A stretch of DNA of 64,000 nt from Chryseobacterium sp. GTDB taxonomy: Bacteria; Bacteroidota; Bacteroidia; Flavobacteriales; Weeksellaceae. Position 1 is the stretch's first letter. The number at the start of each line of letters is the position of its first letter. The translations under genes were made by a program, and so were the position numbers. Below, one piece after another: positions 1-7,714 of the stretch. Under the pieces are notes generated by a model. That model worked only from the letters and a program-made list of their open reading frames with translations. It did no database searches and was not told the origin of the DNA. The stretch spans positions 182,158 through 246,157 of the forward strand of contig NZ_JAFAJM010000006.1 of NCBI RefSeq assembly GCF_019236175.1. Direction: 5' to 3'.

Positions 1-668
1 TCAGATATCATTCCTGCATTTTCCTGAATGGCAAGCTGATTCTGCATATCCTCATAATCTACATCATCCAGCCTCAGTTCTTCAAGCTCATTGAGCAAAA
101 ACTCTTTATAATCACTTTCTTTATTGGTTTCGGAAAGCTGCGTCTGAAGTTTTTTAAGTTGCAGTTTTAAATTTTGAAAATCAGAAAATTCCTGCTGATA
201 TTCTTCAATCAGCTGTTTGTTTTCAGAAAGCCCATCTATAATTTTAAACTGATATTCTGAAGTAAAAAGATTGGATGTTTCAAACTGTGAGTGAATATCG
301 ATCAGTTGAGACGAAAATTCTTTAAGAACATCCAGAGTTACCGGAACGTCGTTAATAAATGCACGCGATTTTCCGGAAGGCAGAATTTCTCTTCTGATAA
401 TCGTCTGAAGTTCATAATCAAGATCATTTTCAATAAAGAATTTTTTAAATTGATTATTCAGGGCAAATTCAGTCTCTACAATGCTTTTTTCTTCGGCATT
501 TGAAACAGATTTGATATCTGCCCTTTCCCCAAGGATAAGTCTCAGAGCTCCTAAAATAATGGATTTACCTGCTCCCGTTTCACCGGTTATTACCTGTAAA
601 CCATTCTTTAATGATACTTCCAGAGTATCAATTAAGGCAAAATTTTTAATGTAAATTCTTGAGAGCAT
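1..668 (-). CDS. recN: DNA repair protein RecN, N-terminal part (cut by window edge)
   Basis: This is an SMC-like ATPase of DNA double-strand-break repair, acting with the RecF/RecA pathway on DNA. About 222 codons are visible; the rest lies outside the window. The N-terminus has the RecN signature: a short strand, then Walker A GETGAGKS at residues 29-36, followed by the ILGALRLILGERAD segment. A conserved FINDVPV stretch and the start of the coiled-coil arm (from about residue 150) follow. The ATG at 668 is the first start before the conserved LSRIYIKNFALI. It is the last gene of a minus-strand run downstream of the PorD-like gene. Confidence 0.93.
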   Translation of the reverse strand, partial: MLSRIYIKNFALIDTLEVSLKNGLQVITGETGAGKSIILGALRLILGERADIKSVSNAEEKSIVETEFALNNQFKKFFIENDLDYELQTIIRREILPSGKSRAFINDVPVTLDVLKEFSSQLIDIHSQFETSNLFTSEYQFKIIDGLSENKQLIEEYQQEFSDFQNLKLQLKKLQTQLSETNKESDYKEFLLNELEELRLDDVDYEDMQNQLAIQENAGMIS

Positions 669-749
669 GGATTTATCGCTGATTACTTTAAGCAATGCAA
701 ATATAAAATTTTAGAGATCAGTATTCAATAGTATCTTTTCTCAATTCTA

Positions 750-1652
750 CTATTTCCACTTATTCCATTTATTATCAATATTTTTCGGTGAAAGGATAAT
801 CATCGTTTGTTTCAAATCATTGATATTAACGGGACCATTATTTGTCGAGTTGAAAATATTAAAGATTTCATCGCTCTTATTATCCATAAACAGATTGAAA
901 AAATAAGCCTGCTGGAATGAGTTTTCATACATTTTAAGCTGCATCAGGGCATCAAAAATCACTTTCTTGGCCATTCCCTGATCCTGATTAAACAAATTAT
1001 CCAATCCGGCTCTGTGGTAGGTATAAATAGTAGATCGCAGCTGGCTCCAGTTCGGGTTCAAGATTTCATTGACTAATATACTGCGGCTTCTTGGCTCATT
1101 CACTGTATTCCATCCTTCATAATTCCTGTTCTGTGAATTCTGAGCAATCTGCTGGGCTTTTGAAAACCATTGAGATCCTCCCATAGACTGAAAACTATCT
1201 GCATCATATCCCAAAATCAGGTAGATATAATAACTGACCACATCGGTAAGATTCTTTCCGGAAAACTGTCTTTCATTAAAAATAAGATTTTCATTCTCAA
1301 TATACTCAAAAGAGAAAAGCTTATCCTGAAGGTTGATCAGAGGAGATTCGTAGGTTGTATTATAAACAGGTCTTACAGCTTGTATGACGATACTTCCTTT
1401 GAATTTATTGTCCGTTCTTTCAGAAATAATGATTGAAAAACCACATTTTATTTTTTCAAAGTTCTGAAGCTTTTTCCCGGTCCAGCTGGTATTATTGACA
1501 AAGTCTCTAAGACCTTTTTCCAATGACTTGTAAGCCTGCTGATTACTTCCTCCTATTTGCTGAGAGTTCACCTGAACCGTTGCCAGCAGTTCCTGAGAAA
1601 AGCCTGTATTATATATCAGTAACAGAAAAAATAAACTTATAATTCTTTTCAT
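750..1652 (-). CDS. porD: DUF4835 / PorD-like type IX secretion protein
   Basis: A 300-residue protein with a signal peptide (hydrophobic core at residues 4-18, likely cleaved after GFSQ). I recognise it as the DUF4835 family, which is annotated as PorD in type IX secretion of Bacteroidota. Visible family features are the VNSQQIGGSN start, a central SYYIYLILGYDADSF segment and the late alternation of helices ending in SPKNIDNKWNKWK. It sits between coaBC and recN, the usual flavobacterial position. Its biochemical role is not known from the sequence; the link to T9SS rests on family naming. Confidence 0.85.
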   Translation of the reverse strand: MKRIISLFFLLLIYNTGFSQELLATVQVNSQQIGGSNQQAYKSLEKGLRDFVNNTSWTGKKLQNFEKIKCGFSIIISERTDNKFKGSIVIQAVRPVYNTTYESPLINLQDKLFSFEYIENENLIFNERQFSGKNLTDVVSYYIYLILGYDADSFQSMGGSQWFSKAQQIAQNSQNRNYEGWNTVNEPRSRSILVNEILNPNWSQLRSTIYTYHRAGLDNLFNQDQGMAKKVIFDALMQLKMYENSFQQAYFFNLFMDNKSDEIFNIFNSTNNGPVNINDLKQTMIILSPKNIDNKWNKWK

Positions 1653-1688
1653 TGTCTATTAAAAATTGAGAACGGAAATTTATTAAAA

Positions 1689-2894
1689 TTATTTTAAAAG
1701 CCGAGACTCAACAAAATTGAGAATATCTTTAGCAACTTCGTCTTTGGATTTAAGGTTGAATTCTTTCTTTTCCGTTCTGGTCAATATTTTGATTTTATTG
1801 GTATCGTTTTTAAAACCGGCCCCTTCATCACGAAGAGAGTTCAACACAATCATATCCAGATTTTTCTTTTCAAGCTTAGCTTTTGCATTTTCTTCTTCAT
1901 TTTGTGTTTCCAAAGCAAAACCTACCAGAAACTGATGGGTTTTCTTCTCGCCCATAGTTTTAAGGATATCAGGATTTTTAACCAGTTCAATGGTCAGGTT
2001 CTCATCATTTTTTTTAATTTTTTCTTTGGCGACTTCTTTCGGTGCATAGTCTGCAACAGCAGCACTTGCAATGCCTATATCTATTCTATCATAAAATTCA
2101 AAAACTTTTGCCAGCATTTCTTTAGCCGAAGTCACTTTATACAGCTTTACATTCTGATCATGAACGGACTGAAAAGTAGGTCCCGAAATAAGAATGACTT
2201 TGGCGCCTCTTTTTGATGCTTCTTCCGCCAGAGAAAATCCCATTTTCCCGGAAGAATGATTCCCTATGAACCTTACGGGATCTATAGCTTCATACGTAGG
2301 TCCCGCAGTAATTAAAATCGTTTTTCCTTCCAGACTCCTTGTTTTACTTCCATCATTAAAATGATCTTCAACAATCGTACAGATAGTTCCGGGCTCTGCC
2401 ATTCTTCCTTGCCCTATCAGTCCGCTTGCAAGTTCACCATTTTCTGCAGGAATCACGATATGACCGAAACTTTCTGCCAGTTCAAGATTTTTTCCGGTAG
2501 AAGGATGGGCATACATATCAAGGTCCATTGCCGGAGCAATAAATACAGGACATTTTGCAGACATATAAGTGGCAATCACAAGGTTGTCACACATTCCGTG
2601 TACCAATTTAGATAAAGTATTGGCTGTACAGGGTGCTATAACCATTACATCAGCCCAAAGGGCCAGTTCCACATGACTGTTCCAGTTTCCGTTATCCCCA
2701 TAAAAGTCAGAGTATACAGGCTTTTTCGATAGGGTTGATAAGCTTAGTTTCGTTACAAAATGTTCTGCATCAGGAGTCATAATCACCTGTACATCGGCCC
2801 CTTTTTTTACAAAGTCTCTTATCAGGAAATGAATTTTATAAGCCGCAATTCCACCGGAAACTGCGATAAGTATCTTTTTACCGGAAATACTCAT
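1689..2894 (-). CDS. coaBC: Bifunctional phosphopantothenoylcysteine decarboxylase / phosphopantothenate-cysteine ligase
   Basis: This cytosolic enzyme carries out two steps of coenzyme A synthesis: ligation of cysteine to 4'-phosphopantothenate, then decarboxylation to 4'-phosphopantetheine. The N-terminal flavoprotein (CoaC) domain shows GGIAAYK at residues 14-20, the catalytic His in NSHVELALWAD (H74), PCTANT at 88-93 and the substrate-flap Cys in HGMCDNL (C102). The CoaB half starts near residue 190 with TILITAGPTYEAIDPVR and the SSGKMG loop. At 401 residues it is full length. It lies 121 bp downstream of the omega subunit gene, with a hairpin in that gap. Confidence 0.97.
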   Translation of the reverse strand: MSISGKKILIAVSGGIAAYKIHFLIRDFVKKGADVQVIMTPDAEHFVTKLSLSTLSKKPVYSDFYGDNGNWNSHVELALWADVMVIAPCTANTLSKLVHGMCDNLVIATYMSAKCPVFIAPAMDLDMYAHPSTGKNLELAESFGHIVIPAENGELASGLIGQGRMAEPGTICTIVEDHFNDGSKTRSLEGKTILITAGPTYEAIDPVRFIGNHSSGKMGFSLAEEASKRGAKVILISGPTFQSVHDQNVKLYKVTSAKEMLAKVFEFYDRIDIGIASAAVADYAPKEVAKEKIKKNDENLTIELVKNPDILKTMGEKKTHQFLVGFALETQNEEENAKAKLEKKNLDMIVLNSLRDEGAGFKNDTNKIKILTRTEKKEFNLKSKDEVAKDILNFVESRLLK

Positions 2895-2958
2895 TTAGTT
2901 TTAATTTTTGAAATACTAAAATACTTATTTTTTCGCACAATCAGGGTTTAAAACAACA

Positions 2959-2993
2959 AAGGTCATAAAAGAATTCAATTCCTTTATGACCTT
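2959..2993 (-). terminator. Hairpin between omega gene and coaBC
   Basis: The inverted repeat AAGGTCATAAA...TTTATGACCTT closes a 9-11 bp stem. On the minus strand it is followed by a T-rich but interrupted tract. It may attenuate or end the bamD-omega transcript before coaBC. The weak T-run makes a partial terminator or processing site equally possible. Confidence 0.5.
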
Positions 2994-3015
2994 CATATAT
3001 AAAAAACACAAATGA

Positions 3016-3339
3016 TTATTTTCTGTCTTCTGTTTTTCTGAAATAAACATCATCGTTTAGCCACTCTTCAATTGCAATTGAAGTTGGCTTTGGAAGTTTT
3101 TCGTAATGTTTAGAGATTTCAATCTGCTCTCTGTTTTCGAAAACTTCTTCTAATGTAGAATTGTGAACAGCAAATTCATCTAATTTATTGTGAAGTTCCG
3201 TACGGATCTCCGCATTGATTTGCTCTGCTCTCTTTCCCATGATAACAATAGCTTCATAGATTGAGCCTACTTTATCTTCAATCTTATCTTTGTCGTAAGT
3301 AATCGTATTTACTTCTGCTTTTGTATCTTTTACACTCAT
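3016..3339 (-). CDS. rpoZ: DNA-directed RNA polymerase omega subunit (Bacteroidota form)
   Basis: A 107-residue protein of the Rpb6/omega family, which binds the beta' subunit and helps assemble RNA polymerase. The family core is visible as KVGSIYEAIVIMGKRAEQIN (residues 23-42), the counterpart of the omega helix that carries the R-A--I motif. An acidic C-terminal tail follows. It lies 42 bp downstream of bamD and upstream of coaBC, a conserved flavobacterial order. It is longer than the proteobacterial protein's conserved core, as usual in this phylum. Confidence 0.88.
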   Translation of the reverse strand: MSVKDTKAEVNTITYDKDKIEDKVGSIYEAIVIMGKRAEQINAEIRTELHNKLDEFAVHNSTLEEVFENREQIEISKHYEKLPKPTSIAIEEWLNDDVYFRKTEDRK

Positions 3340-3381
3340 TTTGAGAAAATTATTTTTATTTTAAGATGGCAAATTTACAAA

Positions 3382-4377
3382 TTATCTTTTAATTTTGAAA
3401 GTCGCTGCCGGTGGAGGGGTCTGAAGTGCTGCACTATCCCTCTGCATCTGCATTGCTTTCTTTTCATTGCTGATCTGATCTTTGATTTGTTGATCAGTTT
3501 TATTCTTTTCTGCCATTTTAGCGGCTTCTTTCTTTTGCTTTGCCGTTAAAGCTGCGATTCTGGCTTCTGTTTGTTTCTTAACAACAACAAAATTAGTTTT
3601 CTCTTTTTCTAACTTTGAGCGCATGTCTGCTGCTGTCTTTGAATATTCCGTATTAGGTAATTCCTTTTCCACCACTTTCGTATAAGTCAATGCACTTTCA
3701 ATACGCTCGTCTTTAAGATCATATACAGAATTCATTGCCAATTCATAACGGGCCTTCATGATATAATCATAAATTTTTGGACGAAGTTTTGTACTCGGGA
3801 AATCTTCCAATACATTTTCCAAAGCTACATTAGCGGCTTTATACTGCCCCATTTTGAAATATTGTCTTGCATTTTCATACGCTTTAAACTCAAGTTTGTA
3901 AGACAATTCTTCAATAAGTTGGTTGATATTTTTAGCTCTTTCGGAGTTAGGATAATTATTCAGGAAATCCTGAAGCTCATTCAGAGCCAGTTCTGTACTG
4001 GACTGGTCGAGATTATAATCCATAGACCCTTCATAATAACATAGTGCAGACATATATGCTGCCTCTTCTGCTCTCGGATCTTTTGGAAAATTGACTGCAA
4101 AATTTTTAAACTGATGTCCTGCCAGTTTATAACTTTTATCATAATAGTTTGCATAGGCCGTATTAAAACCTACGTTCGGGAAATCATCTGTTCCTGCAAC
4201 CAAATTGGCTAGTCTGTCATAGAGAGCTAAGGCATTCTTCCATCTTTTTTTAGCAAAGTTGTCATTCGCTGCTTTTAAGATAAACTCTTTGTCAGCACTC
4301 TTCATTGCTTTTTCCTGACGGCTTGCACATGAAGCGACTACTGCTACTGCAAACAGACCTAAAATATATTTTTTCAT
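3382..4377 (-). CDS. bamD: Outer membrane protein assembly factor BamD (lipoprotein)
   Basis: This periplasmic lipoprotein of the BAM complex supports insertion of beta-barrel proteins into the outer membrane. The N-terminus is a lipoprotein signal with lipobox VASC (Cys17). TPR-like helical pairs follow (KKRWKNALALYDRLANL, YKLAGHQFKNFAVNFPKDPRAEEAAYMSA read in pieces, then YKAANVALENVLEDFPST). The C-terminal 70 residues form a Lys/Ala/Glu-rich predicted coiled coil. At 331 residues it is somewhat longer than the proteobacterial protein because of this tail. A -7 box TATTTTTG lies 48 nt upstream. Confidence 0.92.
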   Translation of the reverse strand: MKKYILGLFAVAVVASCASRQEKAMKSADKEFILKAANDNFAKKRWKNALALYDRLANLVAGTDDFPNVGFNTAYANYYDKSYKLAGHQFKNFAVNFPKDPRAEEAAYMSALCYYEGSMDYNLDQSSTELALNELQDFLNNYPNSERAKNINQLIEELSYKLEFKAYENARQYFKMGQYKAANVALENVLEDFPSTKLRPKIYDYIMKARYELAMNSVYDLKDERIESALTYTKVVEKELPNTEYSKTAADMRSKLEKEKTNFVVVKKQTEARIAALTAKQKKEAAKMAEKNKTDQQIKDQISNEKKAMQMQRDSAALQTPPPAATFKIKR

Positions 4378-4425
4378 ATAAAAAATTCAACAGTTTTCGG
4401 ATTATACAGCCGATTTACTAATTTG

Positions 4426-4433
4426 CAAAAATA
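4426..4433 (-). promoter_or_regulatory. -7 box of the bamD operon
   Basis: TATTTTTG on the minus strand matches the Bacteroidota -7 consensus TAnnTTTG and lies 48 nt before the bamD ATG. No clear -33 element was identified. Confidence 0.55.
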
Positions 4434-4480
4434 TAACTTTTTTGTCAATAGATTTTTTTTTATGAATATTTAACGTAATT

Positions 4481-5110
4481 TTAGTCTGCAGCGTATCCCA
4501 AAATTGCAAAAACACTCAATAAAAGATTCATCCGCACCTTTTTTTCTGCTTCTTTGGTATAGGTTTCTTCATTTTTACTAGGCACATACAGCTCGTAAAA
4601 ATTTTTATTCCTGATCACAAATAAAGTTGAACCAATAATCATGGTCAGAATATCTTCAGGTTTAGGAGTAAATGTAAAGACTCCTGAAGCAACTCCTTTT
4701 TTAATAACCTCATCCAGTTTTTTTACAAACAACTGATAGAAATCCAGCAGCTCATCTTTTAAATTTTCTGTATGACGCAGCTCCTGAGTAACAAACCCAT
4801 GGAAGTAATTGTATTTAAATAACTGGGAAACAATGTACTTGATCATTTCTCTCATCTGCATTTCGGGTTTTCCTTCCTTAATGGTATCTGCAAATTCCGA
4901 AAAATTCTCTCTTGTTTTTAGTACCCTGTATTGGTAAAGATAAGACATCATCTTTTCTTTAGAGCCGAAGTAGTAAGAAATCATTGCAACATTGATATTA
5001 GCTTTGGAGCATATATCGCGGACAGATGTTCCTTCGTACCCTTTTTTAGCAATTAACTCTTCAGCAATATCCAGTATGTGTATCTGTTTTTCTGTAAATT
5101 TTTTCTTCAT
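4481..5110 (-). CDS. TetR/AcrR-family transcriptional regulator
   Basis: A 209-residue one-component regulator. The N-terminal TetR helix-turn-helix is clear: QIHILDIAEELIAKKGYEG followed by TSVRDICSKANINVAMISYYFGSKEKM (residues 8-55, split here). The C-terminal ligand domain is all-helical and its ligand cannot be predicted. The gene is divergent from the TatD-like gene. A perfect 14-bp palindrome (5154-5167) in the shared 96-bp gap is the obvious candidate operator, so autoregulation is likely. No efflux pump gene is adjacent. Confidence 0.9.
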   Translation of the reverse strand: MKKKFTEKQIHILDIAEELIAKKGYEGTSVRDICSKANINVAMISYYFGSKEKMMSYLYQYRVLKTRENFSEFADTIKEGKPEMQMREMIKYIVSQLFKYNYFHGFVTQELRHTENLKDELLDFYQLFVKKLDEVIKKGVASGVFTFTPKPEDILTMIIGSTLFVIRNKNFYELYVPSKNEETYTKEAEKKVRMNLLLSVFAILGYAAD

Positions 5111-5153
5111 GAAGTGTACTTTGAGTAAAGTTAAGAAATTTTTAACACATTTA

Positions 5154-5167
5154 TAAACGATCGTTTA
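5154..5167. promoter_or_regulatory. Candidate TetR operator between divergent genes
   Basis: TAAACGATCGTTTA is a perfect 14-bp palindrome with a core AAACGnnCGTTT, a shape typical of TetR-family sites. It lies 43 bp upstream of the TetR start and 39 bp upstream of the TatD-like ATG. Confidence 0.65.
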
Positions 5168-5206
5168 ATAATTTTACATTAATTCTAAATAATAGTATTT
5201 TTGAGG

Positions 5207-5833
5207 ATGGATTTTTTTGATTTTCATCATCATAAAAAAAATACTGAAAATGGTATTTATAATCTGAATATCGGAGAGACACCCCCGGACTTCCCTTATT
5301 CGGCAGGCATTCATCCGAATGATATTGATGTAAATAATGAGAAACAGCAGTTTGACTGGTTGCAGCGTATCCTTTCTCCCAACTGCTTTGCTATTGGAGA
5401 ATGCGGCTTAGATTCATTGGTAAGTGTTGATCAGAAAACTCAGGAAGATTTTTTTTTAAAACAGATTCTTATAGCCAACGAAGTCAAAAGACCTATTATT
5501 ATTCATTGCGTCAGAAAATTTTATGAGGTTATTTCTTTTAAAAAGAAAGCCGGACAACCTATGATTATTCATGGTTTTAACAAAAAAAGACGGATTGCCG
5601 AAGATCTGTTAGCCAATAATTTTTATCTGAGTTTTGGAAAAGCTGTTTTGTATAATCTATCTTTGCAGGATATTTTAAAAAATACTCCAATAGACAAAAT
5701 CTTTTTAGAGACTGATAATGAAGATTTTAACATCAAAGAACTCTATCAGAAAGTTTCGGAGATAAAAGAGATTTCTTTGGAACAACTTAACGAACAAATT
5801 TTAGAAAATTTACACACGATAAGAAATGGATAA
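5207..5833 (+). CDS. TatD-family metal-dependent hydrolase
   Basis: A 208-residue TatD-like metal-dependent hydrolase; family members act as DNases or on other phosphoesters. Metal ligands expected for the family are all visible: HHH near residues 7-9, Glu in AIGECGLD, His in PIIIHCVR, His in MIIHGF and Asp in FLETDNED. It is shorter than the usual roughly 255 residues. ATG at 5207 was preferred over an in-frame TTG at 5201, which lies inside the -7 box TATTTTTG (5196-5203). That leaves only 3 nt before the ATG, suggesting a leaderless transcript. It overlaps tcdA by 8 bp. Confidence 0.85.
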   Translation: MDFFDFHHHKKNTENGIYNLNIGETPPDFPYSAGIHPNDIDVNNEKQQFDWLQRILSPNCFAIGECGLDSLVSVDQKTQEDFFLKQILIANEVKRPIIIHCVRKFYEVISFKKKAGQPMIIHGFNKKRRIAEDLLANNFYLSFGKAVLYNLSLQDILKNTPIDKIFLETDNEDFNIKELYQKVSEIKEISLEQLNEQILENLHTIRNG

Positions 5834-6551
5834 ATACTGGCTGGAAAGAACTGAACTTTTAATCAAAGAAGACGGATTAGAAAAGCTGATGAAAGCAAAT
5901 GTTCTGGTTGTAGGTCTTGGCGGAGTAGGCTCTTTTGCTGCAGAATTTCTTGCCAGAGCCGGTGTCGGAAGTATGACAATTGTAGATGGTGATACGGTGG
6001 ACATTACGAATATCAACAGACAACTCCCGGCTTTACATTCTACCGTTGGAAAACATAAAGTGGAAGTGGTTGCAGAGCGCCTGCTGGACATCAATCCTGA
6101 ACTTAAGCTCATCAAAATTAATGAATTTCTGAATCCTGAGAGAATGGATGAAGTACTGGACTCCGGAAAGTTTAGCTATATTCTTGACTGTATCGACAGT
6201 GTAACTCCAAAAATATGCCTGATAAAGGCTGCCAGAAGAAGAAAAATAAAAGTGATCAGCTCAATGGGCGCCGGTGGAAAAACCGACCCTAGCATGGTAA
6301 TGGTGAGAGACATCAGCAAAACCCACAATTGTTTTCTGGCCAAGCAGGTCCGAAAAAGGTTAAAGAAGGAAAAAATCAATAAGGGTTTCAGATGTGTATT
6401 CTCCAATGAGATTCAAAAGGAAGAGAGCCTGAAAATGACGGACGGAAGCAACTTCAAAAAGTCATTTTATGGCACCATCAGCTTCATCCCGGCCATCTTT
6501 GGGCTATATGCAGCTGCCGAAGTAATCAATTATTTAGTGAAACAAGATTAA
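5826..6551 (+). CDS. tcdA: tRNA threonylcarbamoyladenosine dehydratase TcdA (ThiF family)
   Basis: An E1-like ATP-dependent enzyme that cyclises t6A37 of ANN-decoding tRNAs to ct6A. The nucleotide-binding motif GLGGVGS is at residues 30-36, followed by VDGDTVDITNINRQ, which carries the family's Arg. The IDSVTPKICLIKAA segment and the C-terminal GTISFIPAIFGLYAA match TcdA/CsdL rather than MoeB or ThiF proper. No Cys-rich zinc site is seen, as expected for TcdA. It overlaps the upstream TatD-like gene by 8 bp and rnpA by 1 bp (TAATG), so the three are an operon. Confidence 0.9.
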   Translation: MDKYWLERTELLIKEDGLEKLMKANVLVVGLGGVGSFAAEFLARAGVGSMTIVDGDTVDITNINRQLPALHSTVGKHKVEVVAERLLDINPELKLIKINEFLNPERMDEVLDSGKFSYILDCIDSVTPKICLIKAARRRKIKVISSMGAGGKTDPSMVMVRDISKTHNCFLAKQVRKRLKKEKINKGFRCVFSNEIQKEESLKMTDGSNFKKSFYGTISFIPAIFGLYAAAEVINYLVKQD

Positions 6552-6922
6552 TGCAGAATTTCAAATATCCTACCGCAGAAAAGCTCAAAAAAAACACTGA
6601 AATCAGTTTACTTTTCGAAAAAGGTAAATGGAGAACATGTGGAAATCTGAGAATCATTATTCTGAAAAATAAACCGGGATTACCCATAGAAAGCGGCAAA
6701 TTTGGAGTTTCTGTATCTAAGAGGTATTTTAAGAGAGCAGTGCATAGAAACCGTTTAAAAAGGCTTTTGAGAGAATGTTACCGATTGAATAAAAATTTAT
6801 TCAGAGAAGCTTTTGGAGAAAAAACTCTAGCCATGCTTTTTTGGGTTTCTTCCGAAATGCCCCAAAAATATCAGGATGTTGAAGCAGAGTTTATCAAACT
6901 TTGTGAAGCACAGAAAAAATAA
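6551..6922 (+). CDS. rnpA: Ribonuclease P protein component
   Basis: The protein subunit of RNase P, which binds the 5' leader of pre-tRNA and helps the catalytic RNA. The signature basic region FGVSVSKRYFKRAVHRNRLK spans residues 51-70 and continues RLLRE, containing the conserved RNR motif. At 123 residues it has normal length. The start codon overlaps the tcdA stop (TAATG), implying translational coupling. It is not next to rpmH, unlike in many bacteria, but shares an operon with another tRNA-processing enzyme. Confidence 0.96.
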   Translation: MQNFKYPTAEKLKKNTEISLLFEKGKWRTCGNLRIIILKNKPGLPIESGKFGVSVSKRYFKRAVHRNRLKRLLRECYRLNKNLFREAFGEKTLAMLFWVSSEMPQKYQDVEAEFIKLCEAQKK

Positions 6923-7061
6923 TTTTTCAATCATTGTTTACTTCAAGCCTGTTCCTGCAGATTTCAGAGGTTATATTTTTTGTTTTTACTAAATCCGGAA
7001 TTTCATTACATCTCGGATACTTTTTGTAATTTTAGGGAAAACAATAAATCTGAAAGTTAAT

Positions 7062-7676
7062 ATGTTAGACCATGTTCCTTACTTTTCTTATGTCATCGGC
7101 GCATTTATCGGAATCGGATTGGCGGCGGCTACAGGGTTTCGGGTTTTCCTGCCTCTGTTTATTGTAAGTCTGGCTTCTTATTTTAACTGGATTCCCATGA
7201 ATGAACAGTTTCAGTGGCTTGCAGGCTTACCTACCCTCATTACGACAGGAATTGCTACCATTGTTGAAATTTTAGCTTATTATATTCCTTTTATAGATCA
7301 TTTATTAGATACTATTTCTGTTCCTATGGCTACTGTCGCCGGCTCTATATTATTTGCCAGCCAGTTTGCGGATCTGGGCACATTTCCACAGTGGGCACTC
7401 GCTCTGATTGCAGGAGGAGGAACAGCAGCGACGATCAGCTCCGGTTTTGCCGGAATACGGGCTGCTTCTACGGCTACCACGGGAGGATTAGGAAATTCTG
7501 TTGTAGGAACGACTGAAACAGCAGGAGCCGGCATTATGTCGATTCTGGCAATGGCAATGCCTGTAATTGCCGCAGTTTTAAGTATTATACTGATTATCCT
7601 GGTTATTGTTTTCGGGCGAAAAGCCTGGAAGAAATTACGGGGCAACAAAAAGATTCATAAAACCCCGGTTTCATAA
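7062..7676 (+). CDS. DUF4126 membrane protein
   Basis: A 204-residue integral membrane protein recognised as DUF4126. It has an N-terminal hydrophobic segment with GFRVFLPLFIVSLASY, further membrane segments near residues 60-80, 88-120 and 160-190, and a Gly/Ala/Thr-rich stretch (GAGIMSILAMAMPV). A short basic tail (KKLRGNKKIHK) should be cytoplasmic. The function is unknown. It is monocistronic and ends in a strong bidirectional hairpin shared with the convergent acidic protein gene. Confidence 0.85.
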   Translation: MLDHVPYFSYVIGAFIGIGLAAATGFRVFLPLFIVSLASYFNWIPMNEQFQWLAGLPTLITTGIATIVEILAYYIPFIDHLLDTISVPMATVAGSILFASQFADLGTFPQWALALIAGGGTAATISSGFAGIRAASTATTGGLGNSVVGTTETAGAGIMSILAMAMPVIAAVLSIILIILVIVFGRKAWKKLRGNKKIHKTPVS

Positions 7677-7681
7677 AAATA

Positions 7682-7709
7682 AAAGGTACTGTTTTTAAGC
7701 AGTACCTTT
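7682..7709. terminator. Bidirectional terminator
   Basis: AAAGGTACTG and CAGTACCTTT form a perfect 10-bp stem between the convergent DUF4126 gene and the acidic repeat protein gene, flanked by A- and T-rich tracts on both sides. Confidence 0.85.
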
Positions 7710-7714
7710 CTATT

